From Bacillus horti (GTDB lineage Bacteria; Bacillota; Bacilli; Caldalkalibacillales; JCM-10596): 64,000 nucleotides of DNA. A program made the translations under genes and the position numbers. Under the pieces are notes generated by a model. The model was not told the origin of the DNA. It did not search any database and was given only the letters and a program-made list of their open reading frames with translations. Below, piece by piece: positions 54,714 through 63,730 of the stretch (its first letter is position 1; each line of letters opens with the position of its first letter). The DNA lies in the NCBI RefSeq assembly GCF_030813115.1, contig NZ_JAUSTY010000005.1, forward strand, positions 186,001 to 250,000, given 5' to 3'.

Positions 54714-54746
54714 GACTGCCGGTTTACCGGCGGTCTTTTTATTTTT
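54714..54746 (+). terminator. Intrinsic terminator after spoVM
   Basis: GACTGCCGG (54714-54722) pairs with CCGGCGGTC (54727-54735), one G-U pair, followed by TTTTT. It marks the end of the conserved block. The following AT-rich 350 bases up to the recombinase gene hold no gene I can see. Confidence 0.85.
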
Positions 54747-55098
54747 GTTTTTAGTTTGAAAGGACAGAGGGATAGATTAAGCATCTCTATTTATTTCATT
54801 TATGAATACCTGAAAGTTTAGGAATATGCCATAGTATAAAAATGTGCTTGACTCTACAGTAAAATATAACAAAATATAGAATGAATAATAAAAACTTTAA
54901 AAGGATATTGCTGGAATATGTCGAAATAGATTTAGTAACATTTATCTTGATGAACTATCCCTTATAAATAGTAATATATAAAAGTTCCCTTCCTATGTTT
55001 TAGAAGTTGAATCAAGTTGACATAAATGACTGTCGTAAACATGGAAAGGTTTTAGTACAAAATTACTTAATTTTGAAATGAAGAAAGGGAGGTTATTA

Positions 55099-56133
55099 AT
55101 GAAAGTCCTCATTGAAAGATTTCTAAATCATCAAGAAATAGAGGGATTTGTAAAAGGGAAGTCTCAAACTACATATGAAAGAAAGCTTGAGATATTTAGA
55201 ATGTATATCGAAGAGAGAATGAATGTATCAAAAGAGGGAGTGTTAGTATACTTAAATGGTATGGGAATAGAGGATATAAAAAAAAGTATGCTCTATTATA
55301 TTGACTTAATAGGTATAAAGCATGAAGACACTATGAGGTTATATGTATCAGTAGTGAGAGAATTTATGAGATATTTATATAAATATAAATACATTCAGAA
55401 TCCCATATTGATTAATTCAATCGGATTAACAAAGAAGGATGAGAACTCATTCAATTTTGTTATTGATAAATACATATTTGAATTATTGGAAAGTAAGCAG
55501 TTAAAATTTTCATTGTCCAAAACACCAATTAGTGCCAAAGAATTTTTTGAACTACTTCAGGCTTGCGATAATACAATTAATACCACTGATCATAGTATTT
55601 TATATGGTAAAGGAAAGTATTATGGTGATTATACTAATTTTGTAGCAGCATTAATGACAAAGTTCATTATGTTTACCGGTATAAAAGTTAGCATAATTTA
55701 CAGTATAAAATCTAAAGATTATATTATGGAATTGAACAAAATTAGAATAAATAATTACTGGATCAGGTTACCAGATAACTACGCACTTCAGCTAAAAAAA
55801 TATCACTCTATTGTTGGAAATTTACTTTCGGAGGATGGTAATTTATTTGTAAATTATGATGGTAGTAGTATAGATAACAATAACAGTATTGGGGCATTTA
55901 TAAAAAATAGTCTTGTTGAATCTAAATCGTTTAGTACCAGTAGGGTCTCAAAATACGCCATTATAGAATTAATGAAAGTAGGGATAAGTTCTCAAATTAT
56001 TAAAGAATTTACAGGTAATAAAGATACCATAATTAGATATTGTAGTGACAAAGTAGATGAAGAAATGCTTGACATAAAAAATAGATTAATAGATTCAAAG
56101 ATAAGATCATTAGATTTTATTGATAATTTCTAA
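55099..56133 (+). CDS. Degenerate tyrosine recombinase/integrase-like protein
   Basis: 344 residues, very AT-rich. The N-terminal half looks like a SAM-like core-binding domain (TTYERKLEIFRMYI...RLYVSVVREFMRYLYKY). In the catalytic half FIMFTGIKVSIIYSIKSKD aligns with the usual TGLRxSEL segment, but Arg I is Lys. STSRVSKYAIIELMKVGISSQIIKEFTGN matches the HxLRHTFA...LGH block with Arg II kept and the His residues lost, and IIRYCSDK could hold the Tyr. It may be inactive or a DNA-binding relative. ATG at 55099 follows AAAGGGAGG. Confidence 0.6.
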   Translation: MKVLIERFLNHQEIEGFVKGKSQTTYERKLEIFRMYIEERMNVSKEGVLVYLNGMGIEDIKKSMLYYIDLIGIKHEDTMRLYVSVVREFMRYLYKYKYIQNPILINSIGLTKKDENSFNFVIDKYIFELLESKQLKFSLSKTPISAKEFFELLQACDNTINTTDHSILYGKGKYYGDYTNFVAALMTKFIMFTGIKVSIIYSIKSKDYIMELNKIRINNYWIRLPDNYALQLKKYHSIVGNLLSEDGNLFVNYDGSSIDNNNSIGAFIKNSLVESKSFSTSRVSKYAIIELMKVGISSQIIKEFTGNKDTIIRYCSDKVDEEMLDIKNRLIDSKIRSLDFIDNF

Positions 56134-56168
56134 TAGTAAATAAAAAAAATTCTTAAAAACTTTTATTT

Positions 56169-57726
56169 GAATCAATTTCATAAATCTGAGCCCAACGGGC
56201 TCAAGGCTTTTTAAGCACGAAAAAAGGAGTACCTCCCCATATCTCGAAATAGTAAGTGACTAAACCACTAAAGAGATTGGAGGGAAACTCCCTATGTCCA
56301 TTATAAGACAAGGAAGCCTGTTTAGCCTAGAAGAATTATATGATTTAGAACCTACCCATCGATTTGAAGAAGTGTTTTCTACCGTTGACATCTATCCCAT
56401 CTTAGTTGTGGTATCTAAGAAATCGGTTTATGGTGCTCCTGTTGAATTGAATTACCCTGCCATGATTTATTCTTTGGTCGCTAGAATCACGGAAAGAATT
56501 CCTACTATAAAGGATCTAATTAAGCGGCTCAAAAACGACTTCATCTTTCGCTTAGATTGTGGGTTTCTGTTATCAGATGATGTTCCGTCCGAGGCTTCTT
56601 ACTCTCGAATGGCTGCTAAATTAAGTGAAAGTGACGTCTTAGAAAAAGTTCAAGAAAAACTCTTAATTCAAGCGATATCGGAAGGGTTTATCCAAGATCA
56701 TAACATAGCTATTGATTCCACGCATATAGCAGCGAGGGATCAAGCTCCTCCGAAGGAGGAAAAGGTAGAACCCAAGCCCAAAAAACGGGGTCGTAAAACA
56801 AAAGCAGAGCATGAACAATGGCTTGTAGAGAAAGCGGAACAAGAAGCAAATGCCACCATCTATGAAAAAACAATTGAAGATCAACTAGACATAACTCTTG
56901 AAGAGCTTAGAATATCTACTCCACTTACTCCCGAATGGGGAGTGAAGAAAAATAGTGCAGGAAAAAATGTATTCTGGTTTGGCTACAAAAGCCATTTGGC
57001 TGTAGGAACTGAGAGACAATACATCCTACAATCGATGCTTTCATCTGGAAGCCAGAATGATGGAAAAGCCGCTATTCCTCTGTTAAAAGGGCTTCAAGAA
57101 CGGCTTCCAAATTTTCTAGTCAAACATGCCATCATGGACTCGGGTTACGACTACGCCGCTGTTTACAAACAAGTTTCTCGTATCCGAGCACAGTCTGTTA
57201 TTGCGTATAACAAAAAGAATGAATCGGAACCCGTCGGGTTCGATAAGCACTTTGCTCCTACTTGTGTACGTGAGCATTCGTATAAGTATGATAGCTTCGA
57301 TGCCAAATACGAGAGTTTAAAATACACACGTCCCAAGGAATGTAAGGATTGCCCACTCGCCCATGATTCTCTTTGTCAAAGTGTCTACAAGATAAGAATT
57401 AAAACGGATTTAAGACGTTATACAGCCCCAGCACGAGGCTCACAGGCATGGAAAAATGTCTATAAGGAACGATCTTCTGTAGAACGGGTTATTGGATACT
57501 TAAAATCCTACTTTCAGTTAAATAACATTCGTTATAGAACAGGAAAGAAAGCTAAGTTTCACTTTGATCTAGTTACCCTTGTTTACAATGCTTCAAAATT
57601 AGCTTCTGATCGGATTAATCATAGATTACAGGAAGTACAGGAAGCTGCATAACCTACTTTAAAAAGAAGTTTTAGGAATTCTGCTCTTGTGAGCGTTTTT
57701 AAGAAGTAGCATTATGAAATTGATTC
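56169..57726 (+). mobile_element. Complete insertion sequence, about 1.56 kb
   Basis: Ends are perfect 15-bp inverted repeats GAATCAATTTCATAA (56169-56183) and TTATGAAATTGATTC (57712-57726), flanked by a 4-bp direct repeat ATTT (56165-56168 and 57727-57730). One transposase gene fills it. A GAGCCC-AAC-GGGCTC hairpin lies just inside the left end and may block read-in transcription. The element sits after the recombinase gene. Confidence 0.88.
56294..57652 (+). CDS. IS transposase, DDE type (IS1182/IS4-like)
   Basis: 452 residues. N-terminal DUF772-like part (YPAMIYSLVARITERIPT), catalytic Asp in NIAIDSTHIAARD, a charged linker (KPKKRGRKTKAE), second Asp in HAIMDSGYDYAAVYK, and Glu in YKERSSVERVIGYLKSYFQLNN. 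Four Cys (CKDCPLAHDSLC plus upstream) resemble the zinc segment of IS1182-type enzymes. It appears intact. The ribosome site GGAGGG is followed by AAACTCCCT, so it could be hidden in a hairpin, a common way to limit transposase. Confidence 0.88.
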   Translation: MSIIRQGSLFSLEELYDLEPTHRFEEVFSTVDIYPILVVVSKKSVYGAPVELNYPAMIYSLVARITERIPTIKDLIKRLKNDFIFRLDCGFLLSDDVPSEASYSRMAAKLSESDVLEKVQEKLLIQAISEGFIQDHNIAIDSTHIAARDQAPPKEEKVEPKPKKRGRKTKAEHEQWLVEKAEQEANATIYEKTIEDQLDITLEELRISTPLTPEWGVKKNSAGKNVFWFGYKSHLAVGTERQYILQSMLSSGSQNDGKAAIPLLKGLQERLPNFLVKHAIMDSGYDYAAVYKQVSRIRAQSVIAYNKKNESEPVGFDKHFAPTCVREHSYKYDSFDAKYESLKYTRPKECKDCPLAHDSLCQSVYKIRIKTDLRRYTAPARGSQAWKNVYKERSSVERVIGYLKSYFQLNNIRYRTGKKAKFHFDLVTLVYNASKLASDRINHRLQEVQEAA

Positions 57727-57906
57727 ATTTAAATGAATTCAAAGTAACTTTTTAGTTGAACTTCTATACTAAGATTGGTATCTAAAAGGATTGGAATCTG
57801 AAGGTTGAAGTACAAGTAATTAATCATTGGATCTGAGTTAAAGGGAATACACCTGTTGTAAATTTAAAAAAAGAAAGTATAACATAATTGAAAGAAGGGA
57901 TGAACT

Positions 57907-58536
57907 GTGAGAGTTTCTTTTTCAATATTAGTAATACTCGTCCCAAGCCTATATTTTGGATGGGGTGGAAAACCTACTGAAATGGGACTTGCTATTATTG
58001 CTGGAGCGATAGCGGCTTGTTTTATAAATATTGATAAGATTCAGAGATTTAAAGGTGCAGGTTTTGAAGCAGAGATGAGAAGAACAATAGAAGAAGCATA
58101 TGCAACTGTTGACACTTTAAAGGAAATAACTAAACCATTAATCATCTCAACAATAAAAAATTTAACTTATGGAGGAAGATATGGTGGTATTGGAATTGAT
58201 GAAAAACATAAGATGAAAACAGAACTAAATAACATTGCACAAAAACTATCAATTTTAGATAACGATATAAAGGATGCTGTTGATACTTTTCATAAATATC
58301 ATGCATTAGATTATATATCAGATATAGAAAGGGAAGTATATAACAACAATGATACTGATGTAGAGATTAGGAAAAGATTATCAGAATTAAAAAACTATAA
58401 TTCAGATAAACTTCCTAATGCAAACGAATTAAGAAGGGTGTTCACGGGGGAAGTAATCCCATCCTCTATCAATGATATTATTGATGATTATGAATATTAT
58501 TTAAAATATAAAAGGATAAGAAATGATGATTTATAA
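57907..58536 (+). CDS. Hypothetical membrane protein (209 aa)
   Basis: Two N-terminal membrane segments (about 2-18 and 27-43) are followed by a cytosolic domain of mostly helices beginning IDKIQRFKGAGFEAEMRRTIEEAY, a sequence pattern seen in small membrane proteins of accessory islands. I do not recognise the family beyond this. The start is a GTG after GAAGGG. AT-rich codon use. It stands immediately beyond the IS and before another membrane gene. Confidence 0.65.
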   Translation: MRVSFSILVILVPSLYFGWGGKPTEMGLAIIAGAIAACFINIDKIQRFKGAGFEAEMRRTIEEAYATVDTLKEITKPLIISTIKNLTYGGRYGGIGIDEKHKMKTELNNIAQKLSILDNDIKDAVDTFHKYHALDYISDIEREVYNNNDTDVEIRKRLSELKNYNSDKLPNANELRRVFTGEVIPSSINDIIDDYEYYLKYKRIRNDDL

Positions 58537-58611
58537 GATTGTGGTGTTAAATGTTAGTTTACTATAAGTATAAGAAACATTAAATTGATTATTACCGAGG
58601 AGAAAAGATAG

Positions 58612-59395
58612 ATGCTAGATAAAATAATAAATTTGTTTGAAAATTACGGATGGATTGGCTTAATTATATCAGGTATTATACTACTGTTTAAAACTAAAAT
58701 TTTAACTTTCATTTCTGCTAGTTCAGTGGAATTAAAAAGATAAAAGATTCTATTATAACCTAGTACATTATGTTTTACAGGGAATATTTTTAAGTGTCTT
58801 TTTATTTATGGTATCAGACACTTTTTTTACAAATCCAGGATTATATCATGGTTGGATATCGCTATTCTTATTAATTGTTACAATCGGATCATTAGTTTGG
58901 CCACTTATACAACTTTTCAGAGAAAAATCATTCTTTAGTAACTTATCAAATGAAAAAAGAAAGAAATTTAAATACAGGTTACTGCATTTAGTGTTGATGA
59001 TATATTATCCAAGTATTGTAATTGTGACTATTACATATTTTATTGGTACTCAACTACATTGGCACTTTTATAATGAAAGTGAGTCAGATGTTAACAGAAT
59101 AGGAGTATTAATAGTAGTATACATTTTCTATTTTCTCTCAGCACTTTATCTAACATTTATACTAAGATTCATATTTAAATATCTAGGGCTAAATCATATT
59201 TTTAGCAAAAGTGATAGAACACCTCTAGCTTTAAAAATTGATGATGAAAAATGGTATTTATTATATCCTATCGATAATAATTTATATTTATTAGGAAATG
59301 ACTTTAAAGATTATAACTGTAAAAATTATATGATTGTTGCAAAGGATAAATTATTGAATAAGCCACTCATACTTGAAGATGGATCTAAAAGATAA
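58612..59395 (+). pseudogene. Membrane protein split by a +1 frameshift
   Basis: The first frame (58612-58743) has a clear ribosome site and start, and gives MLDKIINLFENYGWIGLIIS, a membrane helix, and stops after 43 residues at VELKR. The next frame is open from 58736 and continues KDKRFYYNLVHYVLQGIFLS and then through at least three more membrane helices to 59395. The switch occurs in the A-run at 58734-58738; deleting one A joins them into about 260 residues. The first ATG of the second frame (58808) has no ribosome site, supporting a single original gene. Family unknown. Confidence 0.55.
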
Positions 59396-59658
59396 TTATC
59401 TTTCATGACCTCTTAAAGAACAACATAAATTTTAACAAATAATTATAGGCTCTATTTCTGACTTTCCAACGATAACATCTATTGCATTACCTTAACATAA
59501 TGAATGTGGAAAAATACACCAACTGTTTTTGAGGATGGTATTTATATACGAATTTTGAGAAGAATTTATTCAAATTTTCGAAGAGCAGTGACTTTAACCT
59601 AACCCATTTGACTTATAGGGTCATGAAAATTAATAGGATATAGATTGGGGGTTTAACG

Positions 59659-60582
59659 GTGGAGCAGAAAGTATCAGCAGTTGCAATTGAACTATTAAAA
59701 GAGGCCTTATGTAATATCTATTGGTATAAGAGTAATCTTAGAAGTTTTTTAAGTAATTGTATTAATAATACTTCAATAATTAATCGACCGGATTGGACCG
59801 GATATAAAAGACAAATAGTGTCTGACATTATAGACGAATTATGTCGAGACCAGGAAAAATACATTGGTGACATAAGACGATTAATCTCTGAAGTAATTAA
59901 AATGAATACTTTCAGACATCTTGAAGAGCTTGAAGATGGGAGAAAGAAAGTCGAGAGAGCAAAACAGGCTGTCTCGGATCTTAGAAAAGTTGTTGAAGAT
60001 CAAGTTCAAAAGCGTAAAGAGGAGGAAAAAATAAAGAGAAAGAGAATAGATAATCTTGAAAGAATAAGATCTAGTCAAGCAGTACTAAGTAGATTGGATG
60101 AAATAAAAAATAATTATTTCAGATTGGTTACATCGAAGGATAGTCAAAAAAGAGGATTTGAATTGGAAAAGGTGCTTTACGATCTATTTGAACTATTTGA
60201 TTTGGATCCTAAAGCATCTTTTAGAAATACTGGTGAACAACTTGATGGTGCATTTTCATTGGAGGGTACAGATTACTTGTTTGAAGCAAAATGGAAGTCT
60301 AAAGCTATCAATTCTTCAGATTTAAACGATTTTGAAGGCAAAGTAAAAAGGAAATTAGATAATACTCTTGGACTGTTTCTTTCAATAAATGGTTTTTCTG
60401 ATGATGCAGTAAGAATACATTCAGCTGGTAGAAGCACATTATTCTTAATGGATGGAATAGATTTAATGGCGGTGCTAGAAAATCAAATTGATTTTGTTTC
60501 ATTAATCATAAGAAAGCGGAGACATGCTGCTCAAACAGGAAATATATATTTGAAAGTTAGTGAAATATTAGGTGGAGACTAG
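59659..60582 (+). CDS. PD-(D/E)xK restriction-type nuclease with coiled-coil N-terminus
   Basis: 307 residues. N-terminal helical domain (LLKEALCNIYWYKSNLRSFL...) and a coiled coil at about 85-135 (RKVVEDQVQKRKEEEKIKRK). The C-terminal nuclease core starts RGFELEKVLYDLFELF; catalytic residues are D196 in GEQLDGAF and E209/K211 in YLFEAKWKS, the D-x12-ExK pattern of Mrr-like endonucleases. No methyltransferase is nearby, so a solo type IV-like or defence nuclease is the likely role. GTG start after GGGGG. Confidence 0.75.
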   Translation: MEQKVSAVAIELLKEALCNIYWYKSNLRSFLSNCINNTSIINRPDWTGYKRQIVSDIIDELCRDQEKYIGDIRRLISEVIKMNTFRHLEELEDGRKKVERAKQAVSDLRKVVEDQVQKRKEEEKIKRKRIDNLERIRSSQAVLSRLDEIKNNYFRLVTSKDSQKRGFELEKVLYDLFELFDLDPKASFRNTGEQLDGAFSLEGTDYLFEAKWKSKAINSSDLNDFEGKVKRKLDNTLGLFLSINGFSDDAVRIHSAGRSTLFLMDGIDLMAVLENQIDFVSLIIRKRRHAAQTGNIYLKVSEILGGD

Positions 60583-60719
60583 TAAGTATGGTAAGAACCT
60601 TAGCTTCATATTAACTGCTACATTTTATTTGACTCAAGAATGAGGAAGTAGTGTGTAGACAAAGACTGTAGATATGAACATTTTACTAATATTCTTAGAA
60701 ACTGAAAGGCGGTATAAAA

Positions 60720-61223
60720 TTGAGCATTTCTATAAGTCTAGCAACTAGAGAAGATTCAGACCAAATAATTAAATTATTGAAGGATACAGCTAACTGGCTT
60801 CAAGAAAACAACATAGATCAGTGGAGCTACTTGAGAAACGGTGAAGAAGATAATGAATTACGATTGGCAATACAACAACAGAAGACATATATAGCAACGT
60901 ATAATGATAAGTTAGTAGGAACTTTTACTTTATATGATAGCCCAAACGACTGGGACAAGTACATTTGGGGTACCATGCCTCCTGATGCGCTTTATTTACA
61001 TCGTCTTGCTACGGTGCGAGATCAGCAGAACAAAGGAGTAGGAAGAATGATGATTGATTGGATAGAACGTGAATATAAAAGAGGAGATAAGAAATACATT
61101 AGGCTGGATTGTGTCTCAGCCAATGAAGCGTTGAATAAATATTATAGAGATGCTGGTTTTACTTTTTTAGGTATACATCACGATCAGTGTAAGTATGAAA
61201 AAGGTTTTGAGCATAATGACTAG
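60720..61223 (+). CDS. GNAT acetyltransferase
   Basis: 167 residues: ISLATREDSDQIIKLLKDTANWL, then LYLHRLATVRDQQNKGVGRMMIDWIE, the acetyl-CoA motif, and CVSANEALNKYYRDAGFTFLG. This group includes many uncharacterised Bacillus acetyltransferases; substrate unknown. The start is a TTG after AAAGGCGG. Its end overlaps the next gene by eight bases, forming a three-gene overlapping set with the PH-like and GyrI-like genes. Confidence 0.85.
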   Translation: MSISISLATREDSDQIIKLLKDTANWLQENNIDQWSYLRNGEEDNELRLAIQQQKTYIATYNDKLVGTFTLYDSPNDWDKYIWGTMPPDALYLHRLATVRDQQNKGVGRMMIDWIEREYKRGDKKYIRLDCVSANEALNKYYRDAGFTFLGIHHDQCKYEKGFEHND

Positions 61224-61731
61224 CAGTAAGAAGATCATCTACAAAGAAAAGCAATATCTTCCCAAATGGATTTATTTTATAATCTTACCTTTTGCATTTT
61301 TGGTCTGGGGTATAGCCCTTGTCCAATTCATAACCGGTGAACCTGTTGGAAATAGACCAATGTCGGACACTGGTCTTATTATATTTACGGCAATATTTGG
61401 GGTGCTTTTACCGCTTGCATTTATGACTATGAAGGCTCAAGTAACTATCTACTCTCATTCAATGACAATTGGTTTAACTCCAATATTCAGGAAGAAGATT
61501 GATTTTCAAGATATCCAAAGTGTGGCACACACGAAAATCAGTCCGATTAAGGAGTTTGGAGGATGGGGGATAAGGTGGAATGGTGCTAAGTGGGGGTTAA
61601 TTGTAGAAGGTAAAGAAGGTATTGAGATTTTATTGAGATCAGGAAGCATTTTTGTAGTTACTAGTAAATCACCTGAGAAGATCATCCAAGTATATAGTAG
61701 TTTAATAGATCAGGGGGATGAGGATGAGTAG
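61216..61731 (+). CDS. Two-TM protein with PH-like domain
   Basis: About 171 residues. Two membrane segments (WIYFIILPFAFLVWGIALVQF and LIIFTAIFGVLLPLAFM) followed by a beta-rich domain (VTIYSHSMTIGLTPIFRKKI, DFQDIQSVAHTKISPIKEFG, GWGIRWNGAKWGLIVEG) typical of bacterial PH-like proteins of unknown function. Start at 61216 or 61195; both are weakly supported by AAAAAGG. Overlaps genes on both sides. Confidence 0.7.
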   Translation: MTSSKKIIYKEKQYLPKWIYFIILPFAFLVWGIALVQFITGEPVGNRPMSDTGLIIFTAIFGVLLPLAFMTMKAQVTIYSHSMTIGLTPIFRKKIDFQDIQSVAHTKISPIKEFGGWGIRWNGAKWGLIVEGKEGIEILLRSGSIFVVTSKSPEKIIQVYSSLIDQGDEDE

Positions 61732-62320
61732 CAGGTCTAGTGTTTATAGAGAAGATGTTAGGAAAACAAATAAGGAGCTATACTCTTTAAAAGACAATAA
61801 AGTGAACCTATATTCTATACCAGAAATGAAGTACCTGATGTCATCTGGAAATGGGGATAGAGATATTTATAAGATGTATGATTATAAAGAGATTTGGACA
61901 GTCGGCCGATTTATTAATCGTGTAAAGTATTACACAGTTAGAGAATTAGGTAAAAACTTTAGTCGAATGCCACTAGAGTTAAAGTGGGGGGAGCAAGGCA
62001 ATAATTTTGAAGTAGCCATGTGGGTACCTGCATACATATCTGATCATTTGTATGAAGTGACAATGAATGATCTAAAGAAGAGACATGAGTTTGTGAGTGA
62101 TCTAACGCTTAGCCTTAATGATCGACCAAAACGAAAATGTGCGCAGTTCCTTCATATTGGGGACTACAATCAAATTGAGTCTTCCAAGCAATATGTTCTG
62201 GAAGAAATAAAAGCCAAAGGCTGCAGCGCGAAAGGCAGAATGGAAGAGATTTATATGAATCATCCGCACTGTAACCCACCAGAAAAACTTAAGGTACTTC
62301 TTCGACAAGAGATAGAATAG
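61724..62320 (+). CDS. GyrI-like small-molecule-binding protein
   Basis: About 198 residues. NKELYSLKDNKVNLYSIPEM, EIWTVGRFINRVKYYTV, LELKWGEQG, and the C-terminal AQFLHIGDYNQIESS fit the GyrI-like family (stand-alone effector-binding domains). Members hydrolyse or sequester small toxic compounds; the ligand here is unknown. The ATG at 61724 lies six bases after GGGGG; the frame starts two codons earlier. It overlaps the end of the PH-like gene. Confidence 0.7.
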   Translation: MSSRSSVYREDVRKTNKELYSLKDNKVNLYSIPEMKYLMSSGNGDRDIYKMYDYKEIWTVGRFINRVKYYTVRELGKNFSRMPLELKWGEQGNNFEVAMWVPAYISDHLYEVTMNDLKKRHEFVSDLTLSLNDRPKRKCAQFLHIGDYNQIESSKQYVLEEIKAKGCSAKGRMEEIYMNHPHCNPPEKLKVLLRQEIE

Positions 62321-62345
62321 TAAGAGAGTAAAGAAAGGATAGAAA

Positions 62346-62483
62346 ATGATTTCACATCAATTGCTAACAGACGAAAAAATTAACCAATTAACGGACTAGA
62401 TCAATCGAGACGAGCACTTATTATTCTACAGCTATTTAACTCAACGTAAGGAGAAGGTTGATTTTATTGTAATATTTGAATGA
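62346..62483 (+). pseudogene. Short decayed ORF with in-frame TAG
   Basis: AAAGGATAGAAA precedes an ATG reading MISHQLLTDEKINQLTD, then TAG, then in the same frame INRDEHLLFYSYLTQRKEKV before TGA. The continuing frame suggests a fragment of a gene broken by one nonsense change. I do not recognise the family. From here to 62601 only a weak CATCTTC/GAAGATG hairpin (about 62499-62513) is visible. Confidence 0.3.
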
Positions 62484-62601
62484 TGTAGAGTCTGAGCATC
62501 TTCTTTGAAGATGTTTCATAGGAGATGCTACAGTCCCCATTTATCACTGGTATCACTGGCATATAAGTCCCCTCAAGGACACTGTATACACCTTGGATAG
62601 T

Positions 62602-62868
62602 TTACCTTTTCTTCTTCCTTTTTTTGCAGTTATTACATTTGTTTTCTGACAAAGGATCATTGACAACACGAATGCTGGCAATTTGGTTCGTTTGATAGAG
62701 AATTTGAACAGGGCCTGCACACCTATAACATTCCCACAATGTGATCCAATTTCTTCCTGGTGCAGTAGTTTGTACCTCTTCTACAAAGGAAGGAAATCCC
62801 TTCCTTTTGCCTCTGATACGGACGAACACATATTTACCGACATATCTTTTTAGTCTGCGTAGTGACAT
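62602..62868 (-). CDS. Small basic hypothetical protein (88 aa)
   Basis: 88 residues, very basic. Begins MSLRRLKRYVGKYVFVRIRG and reads like a short SH3/KOW-type beta barrel; a WECYRC and a C-terminal CNNCKKRKKKR could bind a metal. AAAAGGGGGTG before the ATG is a strong ribosome site, and the gene is the only minus-strand gene of this region. Function unknown; RNA or DNA binding is a guess from charge. The following gap to 63187 holds a tiny ORF at 63116-63166 (ATG after AAGGAG, 16 residues MRLQEILNILRN...) and nothing else seen. Confidence 0.55.
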   Translation of the reverse strand: MSLRRLKRYVGKYVFVRIRGKRKGFPSFVEEVQTTAPGRNWITLWECYRCAGPVQILYQTNQIASIRVVNDPLSENKCNNCKKRKKKR

Positions 62869-63187
62869 GGCATCACCCCCTTTTCATTGTCTTATCTTTT
62901 ATATTCTGTACACTATTTAATTGTGTGGACTGTAGCCTTGAAAGCAGGATGACTAATAAAAGAAATGAGATTCGAATTAAATTTACAGGCCCTAGTCCTT
63001 CAAAACGAAAGTTAAAATACCAAAAATTACTGTAGGAAAACAAGCTCTCGTGGAAATATGTAAATAAAAATATAAGAAGTGATTTAGCTACATAATTTGA
63101 GTGAAGGAGATCAAAATGAGATTACAAGAAATCTTAAATATCTTGAGAAATTATTCTTATCTATAAATAATGGATGGTGAGTCCCAG

Positions 63188-63730
63188 ATGAATGAGGAAA
63201 TAATTATTGATCCTTACAATAATGAGTGGCCAGGGATGTTCGAAGTACTTCGTAATAAGATGATACATCAAATCGGAACAGCGATAATAAGAATTGATCA
63301 CATAGGTTCCACTGCTATTCCGGGGTTAGCTGCAAAGCCGATTATTGATCTCTAAATTTCGGTTCCTAATCTAAATCACATTGATAAAGTCAATAGGGGA
63401 CTAAATGCTCTAGGGTATATTTGTCGAAAGGGTAATCCTGATTTAACTAAGAGGTATTATCGAGAAACAGATGGGATGCATAGAACACATATTCATGTGA
63501 GGGAGTATGGTAGTTGGTCAGAACAGTTTAACTTATTGTTTAGGGATTATTTAAGGGAACATGAAGATGAAAGAAAAGAATATGAGAAGGTTAAGTATGC
63601 TCTTGCAAATCAATATAGAAATCAAAGAGATCAATATGTTGAAGGTAAAACAGAGATAATATGGAGCATAATGACTAAGGCAAATCAGTGGAGTCAAGAA
63701 ACGGGATGGAGAGGGTATCATGATGAATAA
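63188..63730 (+). pseudogene. GrpB/UPF0157-family protein with premature stop
   Basis: The frame reads IDPYNNEWPGMFEVLRNKM, RIDHIGSTAIPGLAAKPIIDL, then TAA at 63353-63355, then continues ISVPNLNHIDKVNRGLNALG, GMHRTHIHVREYGSWSEQFN and on to 63730. The family usually has IIDIQISV at that point, so the TAA replaces a Gln codon (CAA to TAA). All other features of the family are intact, so the mutation is recent or an error. The end overlaps the following phosphatase gene. Confidence 0.85.

Noticed and set aside
59881-60078. Minus-strand ORF inside the nuclease gene
   Set aside because: Shadow of the Lys/Glu-rich coiled coil; no start signal.
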